A DNA stretch of 64,000 bases from assembly GCA_021401465.1 (NCBI GenBank), contig JADDMT010000031.1:124001-188000 (forward strand). The letters run 5' to 3'. The notes under the pieces are model-generated. The model had not been told where the DNA came from. It saw only the letters and a list, made by a program, of their open reading frames with translations, and ran no database searches. Position 1 is the first letter of the stretch, and each line of letters opens with the position of its first letter. The stretch comes from Teratosphaeria epicoccoides (taxonomy: Eukaryota; Ascomycota; Dothideomycetes; Mycosphaerellales; Teratosphaeriaceae). Below are positions 56,221 to 64,000 of the stretch, piece by piece. Made by a program: the position numbers and the translations under genes.

Positions 56221-57229
56221 AACGTATTTGAAGCGTGCATCGGGTCCGAGACATTCATTGACCTCAAAATCATCATACCCGCAGTGGCGCGTAAGAATTG
56301 TGGCTCTCACACCGGCTCGTGGAACCCTAGCTGTAGAGACACTGGCACTCAGCTGAAATGGTGGAGCATCTGCTCTGAGGCATGCCTGGAACACCATCTG
56401 TACGTCCATGCCCCTTCGCCACACGTGCTGTGGAACCAGCGCACCGGAAACTGAACGCAGGTGATTGCCGTTCAACCCTCCGCGCCGACAATTCGCCATT
56501 CTCAAACCCAGACATGCATGAGGCCGCTCAGCCTCGTCATTACACATGATTCAGATAGGTCCAATTGTTGATGCGAAAGACTACAGCTTACTGACGAGAG
56601 CCTATGTACCTCCAATTATGACGCCGGGAGGCCAGCAACTGCGCTTCCTGCAATCGCTACGAAGCAGCAGCATCTTTCGAGCCGATATCGACCATGCCGA
56701 TTCTGAGCGATCACAGGGCCGAGGACCACATGCAAGCCGTGGACCAAGCTGATAGGGCCGACCGACGGCCAGCCGCGAAGGCTCCACATCCGACACGACA
56801 ACAGCAGCAGTGTCAGCCAAGACCCGTCGATGCTCAACAAGACCACACCAATGGTCGCGCAACCGCGGTACACACACCTCGTTGCGCGCACGAGGTCCAG
56901 CAATGAAGTAAACCGTGTCCTCGCCTCGATCGACTCGCACCAATGGGTGAATACACGTGCGTGCTGTGGACGCCTTGCGCTCTTCGAATTGGGGTAGCGA
57001 CTAATTCAGCCGTTCCGCCTGCCTCAATGGAACCGCACCAATGGATCGGTACACATGCGTGCCATAGACGAAGACGTGCGTGCTATAGAAGTCTCGCTCC
57101 CGTCGAAAGTATAAGAGTCACGAATCTGGCCTGCCGTCTGGCCTGCCGTCCGATTCGGCCTCTCCACATCCAACCGGAAGGAATTCTAAAGGCCCTACTC
57201 CGCCCCGTCGAAAGCTCTCATCGGCCGTC
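56221..57229. other. Spacer with short near-repeats
   Basis: No gene is recognised. At 56935-57095, related phrases recur about every 55-60 bp (CACCAATGG... then ACATGCGTGC / GTGCGTGCT and AGACG), suggesting a small degenerate tandem repeat upstream of the 57230 gene. Confidence 0.35.
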
Positions 57230-57637
57230 ATGAAGAGCCTCCTTGCAGTACTCCTGGTTGCCATCGTGCCTACCCTTGCCGACAAACTGTCATCATCACA
57301 GGTGACCATCTTTTGCGACAACGGTGTAGAAGGCAATGGCGACTGCGTACGTATATTTATGGATTGCAGAGCACTTGAGACGTTGCCTGACATCTGACTC
57401 TTGATGTTGCAGGAATTCACAGCCAGCGGCATGCATACCTTCTGCGTAAACCACACCTTCGGGCGCTTGCCGATGTCTTCCTCCTTCACTGACTGACATG
57501 CAATGTAGTGTGTCCGTGATGAGGACCCGTATGACCAGTTCCCCAATGAAAAGTGGGCGATGACTCCAGCGTACGACAGGAATTGGAACAGGGAATGTGG
57601 TCCCAGCGGGAAGGGCAGGAGGTGGTGTGCTTTCTAG
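57230..57637 (+). CDS. Small cysteine-rich secreted protein (three exons)
   Basis: Exons 57230-57346, 57413-57445 (only 33 bp) and 57509-57637 with phase-0 introns of 66 and 63 bp encode 92 residues. The signal peptide is MKSLLAVLLVAIVPTLA. The six cysteines are at residues 29, 39, 50, 51, 80 and 90: IFCDNGVEGNGDC, then HTFC-CVRD across the exon 2/3 junction, and NRECGPSGKGRRWC near the end. Donors are GTACGT and GTAAAC; acceptors are GTTGCAG and ATGTAG, and intron 2 has CACTGACTGAC as branch. The adjacent cysteine pair and the N-terminal C-x9-C suggest a compact disulfide fold. It is not clearly the same family as the 7274/8312 pair, although all have three exons and phase-0 introns. An effector or antimicrobial peptide role is inferred. 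Confidence 0.68.
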
Positions 57638-57853
57638 AAGAGTTTGGAGATTGTCTTCGCCTGCTGTGCGGTCCGAGATTGGCAACTGGAGGCAACTATC
57701 AGCAGTAAAATGAATCTGATCGGCACTGGTTCCTTGAAGACGAAGAAGCTCACCGCCGACTCGTGCTACTCTCGGCTCAAATGTCGATCCGTCGACTGGT
57801 TGTTTACTGAGGCAACGACTGTATCTTTTCCATAGCATGAATTATGTCGATGA

Positions 57854-58772
57854 TCAATCCACCACACCTACCGGCAGCACACTAACATAATCCAGGGGCG
57901 CCGGCTCAATGCCATCAGGCACACCCACTATCCTTAGCACATCTGCCTCCTGCACGTCGATGCTCGGAAACGTGACCCTGGTAACTGAATGTCCGTCGAT
58001 ATAAATACTAGGCGTATGACCCAGCACCCTCGGTGCCGCTTTGCTGCGGATGTAAGGTCGCATATCTGCACTCCAAGAACCGATCGTTGCGTTGTTGCGA
58101 AGAAGCGTGAAGTGCGAGGATCCGCCGTAGAGATCGAAGTAGTCGACTGCTATGTTGTAAGTCCCAGATGCGAAGGGAAGGCTTGTAGAGGCAGTGTCAG
58201 CGGTGCTGTTCCTCGACGTCACAATCACGGTCTTGTTGGACGCTGCTTCGAGCGGCGTGACAGCGTACGGGACATAGTTTTCCAACTCCATACTCTCGGC
58301 TTCCATACGGCAAGGATGATATCCCACCCTGCCCTTGTCGTCTGCAATGCCCGTCATATTATGATAAAAGTCGACAATCGCGTCCCGCCAGGCAAGCGCA
58401 TGGCCCGCTTGATACACTTGCCGGAACAGCTGATCGCTCCATCGCTCGTCATCGATCTTGCCTTCCAGACTCTCCCACTGCGACACGAATCTCGCTGACG
58501 GTGCCAACGACAATCGAGGACTCCGCCTGCAGAGGTCCAGGACGAACATCGCACTGCTTCCCCACAACCCCCAACAGCCCTCTCTGCAACTCCTCCCCAG
58601 CCGTATGAACCGGACTCCCCGCACTGCGGTCCAGTGCCACGATACTGCCAGGCAAAGAGGCGCGAGAACTGCTCGCGCCCGCAAACGAAGCATACCTCAG
58701 CCATCCAGCCAGCCCGTCTTCTGCAAGAGCCAAACTAGCCCAAGTCGACAGCAGAAACCTTCGCATCGGCAT
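57854..58772 (-). pseudogene. Alpha-glucuronidase (GH67, AguA-type) with its catalytic domain deleted
   Basis: The N-terminal piece (58772 to about 58490) reads as a signal peptide and the N-terminal domain of fungal GH67 alpha-glucuronidase (EDGLAGWLRYASF, SPVHTAGEELQRG, SSIVVGTVSEIR). The C-terminal piece (about 58490 to 57854), in another frame, is the family's last 200-odd residues: VSQWESLEGKIDDERW, QAGHALAWRDAIVDFYH, HPCRMEAESMELENYVPYAV, DGIEPAPLDYVSVLPVGVVD. The roughly 500-residue barrel domain between them, with the catalytic acids, is missing, and the two parts meet near 58490 with a frame change. Full AguA has about 840 residues and removes 4-O-methylglucuronate from xylan fragments. 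This copy cannot be active. Confidence 0.8.
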
Positions 58773-59078
58773 CTCTCTACACGCTGACCTGCTCGACGAG
58801 GAGCCCTCGGGCTTCTTGGCCCAGCCTGATATACCCTCCCTTTACCAGCACCCGCCAGTCCCCGACCACGTCGTCCTGAGCGCAGGGCTCCACAGTGCAG
58901 CATACGTGACCATTGCCCATCTTGCATGCACCATACCTCACAATGCATTCAGCCTAACGTCACTGATCACGCATACGACCATCGAAACCCCTGGGGGTGC
59001 AGAAGAGCAAATGCCAAAAAGGTAAGCTTTTAACAAAATGAAAAAAAACAAAAAAACAAAAAAGGATTGCGCAATGTT
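58773..59078. other. Spacer with an A-rich tract
   Basis: No gene is recognised. A run of A with scattered C lies at about 59030-59063, just beside the tRNA-like element. Confidence 0.4.
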
Positions 59079-59231
59079 GCTACGGACGCGGTTCTACACA
59101 CGCCCAATTAGTCTTAACATTGCAACATAACAACGCGCTCATACGAACCGAACGCGCGCGGGTCTCCCCAGTAGAGTTTGAGAATCATCGTGACTTAAAT
59201 CTACCGCCTTAGACCACTCGGCCACCGTAGC
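59079..59231 (-). tRNA. tRNA-Leu(TAA)-like element with intron, abnormal 3' half
   Basis: On the minus strand, GCTACGG (59231-59225) is followed by TGGCCGAGTGGTCTAAGGC, an exact tRNA-Leu D-arm, then GTAGA-TTTAAG. This gives an anticodon stem and a TAA anticodon. An intron of about 17 nt follows at the usual place after position 37, with stem partner TCTAC. A variable arm (GGGGAGACCC) follows. The perfect acceptor complement CCGTAGC lies at 59085-59079, but some 55 nt too far away, and I see no standard T-arm (TTCRANY loop with a 5-bp stem) directly before it. Either the gene carries an insertion in the 3' half or it is a tRNA pseudogene. Confidence 0.4.
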
Positions 59232-59643
59232 GATACCCGATGTTATAGGATGGGTGGTAGCGATTAACCGGAGCGGGAGTACCCGTTACATATATATATA
59301 TACATCAATATGATAATGCACAGCTCAATTGGTTGTGAAAAGAGTGGATGTCCAGACGGACGATACAAGCATTTTGGAAAGGTGTGAAGTTTGCTTTTGC
59401 TAATCGCCTATCTCTATGCAAGCCACTCACTGGCCCTTCCTCAATGCTGTTCCTAGGACTTAGGTCCGCTCTTCGCCTAATCTTCAGGCTTCCTCCCACT
59501 TTCTCATCACGCTATGCACGTACAACCACAGCCCTTACCGTAGCCACAGTCTCCCTGCGCCCTATACATCTTGAAACCAAGACCATGCCGCTCATATAAA
59601 AACATCTTAGGTCATACCTCATTGCACCACACCCAGCACCATT
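59232..59643. other. Spacer
   Basis: It contains a (TA)n run at about 59289-59301. No gene is seen. Confidence 0.4.
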
Positions 59644-62600
59644 CTACTTGACCTTCATCCCCAAATCTGCCCCACCAATACCAAATCTCCCTCCAGCGCT
59701 CGGCGCCAGACTTCCCTCGATCTTCCTCTTCGCCTCGACCTTCTCCTCCTGCGTCGGATTCCGATCCACCTTTTGCAAATCTGGCGTATGCGGCCCGACT
59801 CCCTCACTGTGTCCCACGCTCATGCCAACCCGGATCAACGTCTCCAACGCCCCACTGCTATTCGCCACCAGATCATCATCCCACACCATCCTCCCGGGCT
59901 CAAACAGCACCAACAGCGTTGAGCCCCCAAACTGAAAGTACCCCAGTTCCTCCGCGCGGGAGACATGTTCGCTCTTTTTGCGTGTGATGACCGTGCTGCC
60001 GACTAGCATGGCGCCGACGCAAATGACCATGACGCGCCCGTGGACTGCCGAGTCGATGGGTACGATGACGCGGACGTTCTCGCCGTAGACGTCGAGAGCG
60101 GAGCGGATGGCCATGGGGTTGACGGTGTAGTATTCGCCCTCGATAGTCTTGGGTTCGCACATGGTGCCGTCAACGGGGACGTGGAAGCGGTGGTAGTCTT
60201 GTGGTGCGAGGCGGAAGATGCCTAAAGCGCCGCCTCTGTAACGTTTGGCGTCTTGGGGGTAGGCATCGCCCAGGAGTCTCTCGACAGAAAAGTCGCGTCC
60301 CTTGACCCAGATTTTCTGTGCTTCATCCAGCTTATTGAAGACGACAGACCTGCAGTCGGCAGGGGAGACGACGATATGTGGGTTGTCTGGCGCACTGCAG
60401 GGTCTGGCGCCAGGTTTGAGCTCGCGATAGAAGAACTCGTTGAAAGTTTTGAACTCTTCAGTCTTGCGTAGGACTTCGCTCATATCCAGTTGATGGAAGT
60501 TGATGAATCCGGGAATGTGTGATGCTGATGCGGGGTCGTCGTACTTCTTGCCTTGCTTGAAAGACATGGATCTCAGTAGCTTGCGCACTATAAGACAGCT
60601 GTCAGCAGAGAGGAGCTTCCCATCGATATGCGGACGGTATAGGAATGGTGGAGATGAGGTACTGGTAAGGACATAACGAGGCCGAGGCTCCGAGTCGACT
60701 GCTCGCAACACAAGCCGTCAGAGACCGACCCGGCGAAGGGTGAACTCACCCTTCTTGTTTTCCATGTTGTTACTCTTCAAGCCCTTATACAGCAACCTGA
60801 TGCCCAGTCGGACATAGACGCTCATGCGTTCCTCGTTGATCATGCCGGTCATGCGGTCTTGGACCAGGATATTTGCAGAGTTGGCACCAAGACGGTATCC
60901 GCCATAGGAGACCTAGGATCGTGTCAGCGTGAACCAGATCAACCGGAACGCAGTGCGCCAGCGTACCTTGGTGATAATCTTCGAATACCACTTCCTCTGC
61001 GCCTGACTCGACGTTACAAACCCAGCCATCATCAAGTTGTTCACCGCACGCCAATCGCTGCTCGCGCAAGTCGCAATGTGCGTGATGATATCTGCATCGG
61101 TCGTCTTACGTCCTCTTGTCAGCCGCGGCATATGGCAAATCGGACACTCGTGAATCTCAACCACATGCTCCTCGCCCGAGCTACCTCCACCATCCTCTAG
61201 ATCTGTCAGATCGCCTTCAGGTGGAAACGACGGCGGGCTGTTGGAATGCTGAGGCGTCGATGCAAGGTCATCATCAGGTAACCTGTCGCCTCGTTCGCCG
61301 GCATCGCTAAGGTCGGAGACTTCAAGTGTGGGTATCTGGTTGGTCGCCGGATTCAAATTCAGCGTCGAGTCCATGTATGGTGTCCGCCCCGCCGACGGGC
61401 TGTCCTCGGGACTGCTGCCATTTGCCTGCATAGCCAATCGCGCGGTACTCGTACTCGGGTCGCCGCCCTTCGCTCCCATCATATCCCTCACCCGGCCCTT
61501 CCAGTGATCCATTGATCGATGGACTGTCGTGTTTTGCATCAGCTGATCCTCCAGACACCTGACAGCCTGATCCATCGTCAAGATCTCCTCGCCGCCATTT
61601 TCATTCTGGAACCGCTGGTAGAAGCCATCGATGGTGCTGTTGTGAAGAGTAGAGCCGAGCGTGTCGAGCATGGTGACCAGCTCGACTTTGTCGATCTTTC
61701 CGGACTCATCAGCATCGTATTGGCGTAGCATCACGCGCCAGAACTGTTGACGCAGAGCGCGGTACGGCAGGTATTTTGCGCGGATGTAGAGGACAGGATT
61801 GTGCTTGTCTTCCCACCTGGCCTTGTTCTTGAGCTCGAGTGGAAGTTCGTAGTAGTACAGTCCACCCTCATCACTTCCATCCTCATGCAGCGCATGCGTG
61901 CTCCCGTTCGCGGTCGACACATAAGAGTGAGTAGAAGGGTTCGATGTTACCGTCGGACGCACCTGCTCCTGCATAAGGAGCGAGGAGTCACTTTCCTGTC
62001 TTTGCAGGCCAATCTTCGGCGGCGCCGTCCCCTGGGCCGCTCCGTTCGACCCTGCTTGCACTCCAGCGGCCGCAATCTGTGCCAAGCCGCTGTTAGACGC
62101 AGACTTGTTCAACTTGGGCAGACTCGTCGCCGAGCTGTTCCTACTCAGCCTCCCACTCCTTTGCGAATTGACGTTGGTCTGGCTGCTACTCCTGCTCATC
62201 GGCGCTCTCCATTTCCGTCTCCTGGAATCGTTGTCGGTGACTGCGTCTGGGTCGGGAAGCTTGTACAGCCCAGTCTCCGGATCAGCCTCAGGTGCCAACG
62301 ACCTGACCTTTTCGACCGGGAAGAGTGCGGTGCCCACGAAGTCGTTTCCAGAGAATTTGTCCTTATCAACGACTGCGAACGACAGGGAGTAATTGAGCTC
62401 ATGCTTTTGTACTTGAAAGACCAGCTTCTCGTCGTAGACTGGGTTGAGATTGTGACTGACGGTGCGGGTGCGGTAGGTCTTCTTACCTAGGGAAGTGACG
62501 ACGAAGGGATCCATGTCGAAGGATGTCCGGGTCAAGTTCTTCTCGGGAGGCAGGTCGGTGATGCGGTTGATCTCCAGGAACAAGACGCCTGCCACATCCG

Positions 62601-63564
62601 ACAGTCCACTGAACTCATACGTCTTCAACTTGCTCTTCCGTTTCAGCTTCCTCAGCCTCTGCCGCCGTCGCCGCTTCTGCTTGTCATCAAGCCCGCCTCC
62701 CGGGGTCCTGCTCCCTTCGGCCTCCTCGTCCGGTGGTGTGTCATCATCGCCCTCCTCCTCGCTCACGTCGTCCAGATCCCTGCTGGTGATGTGCCGCAAC
62801 AAATCGTCCTCGTCTTCATCATCGTCGTCCTGGCCCACCTCGGCCACCACGCCGTGAAACTTCTGCAGGACCTGCTGCGGCGTGGCGGCCGGGTTGAGCG
62901 GGTCAAAGAGCTGAAACCTCAGCAGCACCTCGCCGCTCACATTCGCGTCCTTTTTCTGCTTCCTCCTGCCGCTGCGCCGGCCCTCCAGCGGGAACCACTT
63001 CGGCTCCGGCGTTGTGCTTCCACTGGCAAATGCCTCCTCGAGCATGACATCGAACTCGCCCATGTAGTCTTTCTTGAACCTGTCTTTGTCCCAGCACACG
63101 GCCTCCAGCAACGCACTGTCCGTGTCGGTCACGGGAAACTCGAACGTCTGTCCCCATTCGGGATTCAGGGTCTTGCTCACCACACTCGTCGCCTCTTTGG
63201 CATCTCCCAGCGTGATGACGAGATACGGGTCCGACGTGCCGCTCTTGTCTTTGGCGGCCAGGTTCCGACCCTTGAGCACCGACACGCGCAGGACCAATCC
63301 CATGCCTCGGTGGTCTCCTCTGCCATCGCCCGGCGAGCCGGGGCCTGCAGCTTTGTGATGATGCATGCCGTTGCTGCCAACGCCCGGCGTCCTGGCCGGG
63401 CTGGTGCTCCTGCTGCAAGTGAGCGAGCCGGCCAGTGGCTTGCTGCTGCCGGCCTGGGAAGGCGAGGGCGGGGCGGACGTGTCGGCGGGGTGGCTGCCTT
63501 TGGTGTTCTGCGAGCTCTTGATGCGGTGCAGCGAGAGGTGCTGGGCCATGTGAGGGCGGGGCAT
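59644..63564 (-). CDS. psd2: Phosphatidylserine decarboxylase 2 (C2-C2-EF-hand-PSD)
   Basis: Three exons (60967-63564, 60750-60912, 59644-60587) with introns of 54 and 162 bp encode 1234 residues. The ATG at 63564 is used because the frame upstream lacks an ATG. Order: a Ser/Pro-rich leader; C2-1 (about 90-215, KSGTSDPYLVITLGDAK); an acidic stretch; C2-2 (about 325-440, DMDPFVVTSLGKK); a Ser/Asn-rich linker; an EF-hand (YDADESGKIDKVEL, about 616); a CPICHMPRL zinc-ribbon-like pair with later His/Cys; and the PSD domain. The self-cleavage motif is GGST at 1141-1144, where Ser1143 becomes the pyruvoyl group. Earlier motifs are FNEFFYRELKPGARP and PQDYHRFHVPVDG. Psd2 makes phosphatidylethanolamine in the Golgi/endosome system, with C2 domains for membrane docking. 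Frames continue cleanly over both introns (ITK-VSYGGYR, NKK-VRKLLRSM). Confidence 0.93.
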
Positions 63565-64000
63565 GGTCCCAATGGTCGACGAGGAATGCCGCCGCGGCGT
63601 GGATTCGGGGGAAGGCTTGGCTGATGATACAGTCGATAGGTGAGGTGCGTAGGAAAGGAAGAGATGAAGTAGCACACAAAACAGTCAGGCAAAAGGGAAG
63701 TGCATGTAGTCGCACTCGCGCGGGTCGATGTACGCCGCGCAGTCCTCAATGCATGTACATAGTAGCTCAGGCTGCTCAGCTCAATCGTGGTTGCGTGTTT
63801 GCGGGGTGCTCTTGCCCTTGCTCTTGCCCTTGCTCTTGCTCTTGCTCTTGCCCCTGCTCTTGCTCTTGCTCTTGCTCTTGCCCTTGCCCTTGCCCTTCCA
63901 CCCTTGTCCTCCAGCTTGGTCCTCGCGGCACTTGCCTGTGATATCTGAAGAAGAACATCAATCATGCAAGTCCCCTCGGCTGAGCAGTTTATAGTGCAGA
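63565..64000. promoter_or_regulatory. psd2 upstream region with a CTTGCY hexamer repeat
   Basis: This is the 5' flank of minus-strand psd2. Between about 63808 and 63902 the plus strand is a nearly pure run of CTTGCC and CTTGCT hexamers (minus strand GGCAAG/AGCAAG). No gene is called; the Arg-Ala and Glu-Gln repeat frames across it are products of the repeat. Confidence 0.6.
63808..63902. repeat. CTTGCY hexanucleotide tandem repeat
   Basis: About 15 hexamer units alternate CTTGCC and CTTGCT, with one CCTGCT variant. The length divides by three, so all frames stay open across it. The regular mix of two unit types suggests slippage of an older 12-18 bp unit. Confidence 0.85.

Noticed and set aside
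62791..63624. 277-codon plus-strand frame opposite psd2
   Set aside because: Antisense shadow of the C2 and Ser-rich regions; Arg/His/Ala-rich with no domain.
63177..63965. Minus-strand frame with a long Arg-Ala repeat, and nearby Glu-Gln and Cys-Pro repeat frames
   Set aside because: Created by the CTTGCY hexamer array, which stays open in every frame; not evidence of a protein.
1..64000. CRISPR arrays, bacterial operons, ribosome-binding sites or an integrated virus
   Set aside because: The window is eukaryotic, with spliceosomal introns throughout. No direct-repeat arrays, viral replication genes or transposases were recognised.

Overview
The window is nuclear DNA of a filamentous ascomycete, most likely a plant-associated Dothideomycete (an inference from protein style and content). 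Almost every real gene is split by short introns of about 43-125 bp, with GT/AG ends and CTRAC- or TGAC-type branch sites. Intergenic DNA is moderate and gene order is mixed on both strands. Core genes are a mitochondrial ribosomal protein (bS21m/Mrp21), an RBM25/Snu71-like splicing factor, an RS-tailed cyclophilin, the KEOPS subunit Pcc1, mitochondrial Hsp70 (Ssc1), Ddi1, a METTL21/Rkm5-like methyltransferase, orotate phosphoribosyltransferase, free-methionine-R-sulfoxide reductase and phosphatidylserine decarboxylase 2.

Layout. 1-9.6 kb is gene-poor. It holds a conserved type I membrane protein (1946-2913), a decayed multi-pass membrane gene (about 3.3-4.9 kb) and three members of one family of tiny cysteine-rich secreted proteins: 5067-5448 on minus (broken by a stop), 7274-7663 and 8312-8714 on plus. 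9.6-14.4 kb holds mrp21, the RBM25-like gene and an F-box-like gene. 14.4-17.2 kb is zinc-finger/ankyrin debris. 17.3-20.4 kb holds the RS cyclophilin and a secreted GDSL (CE16-like) esterase. 20.4-26 kb is sparse: a small secreted protein and a frameshifted C2H2 gene. 26-35 kb holds a probable mitochondrial protein, pcc1, an amidase with one in-frame TAG, an FAD monooxygenase, a SnoaL/NTF2-like protein, a small secreted protein and fRMsr. 35-49 kb holds a Q-rich protein, ssc1, an iron-type alcohol dehydrogenase, a secreted protein, ddi1 and a GNAT acetyltransferase. 50-59 kb alternates two more small cysteine-rich secreted genes, the methyltransferase and ura5 (divergent pair), an ABCC transporter relic and an alpha-glucuronidase gene that has lost its catalytic core. 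59-64 kb holds a tRNA-Leu-like element and the large psd2 gene with a CTTGCY repeat upstream.

The most notable content is a set of very small multi-exon genes for cysteine-rich secreted proteins (effector-like or antimicrobial-like). They become visible only when 60-90 bp exons are spliced by eye. They lie beside an unusual density of broken genes: a nonsense codon in one small secreted gene and in the amidase, a frameshift in the zinc finger, an internal deletion in aguA, and a shredded ABCC transporter. The window therefore looks like conserved housekeeping blocks separated by fast-evolving, gene-losing accessory stretches.

Limits: all exon models are read by eye from splice consensus and reading frame. 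No database search or expression data were available.
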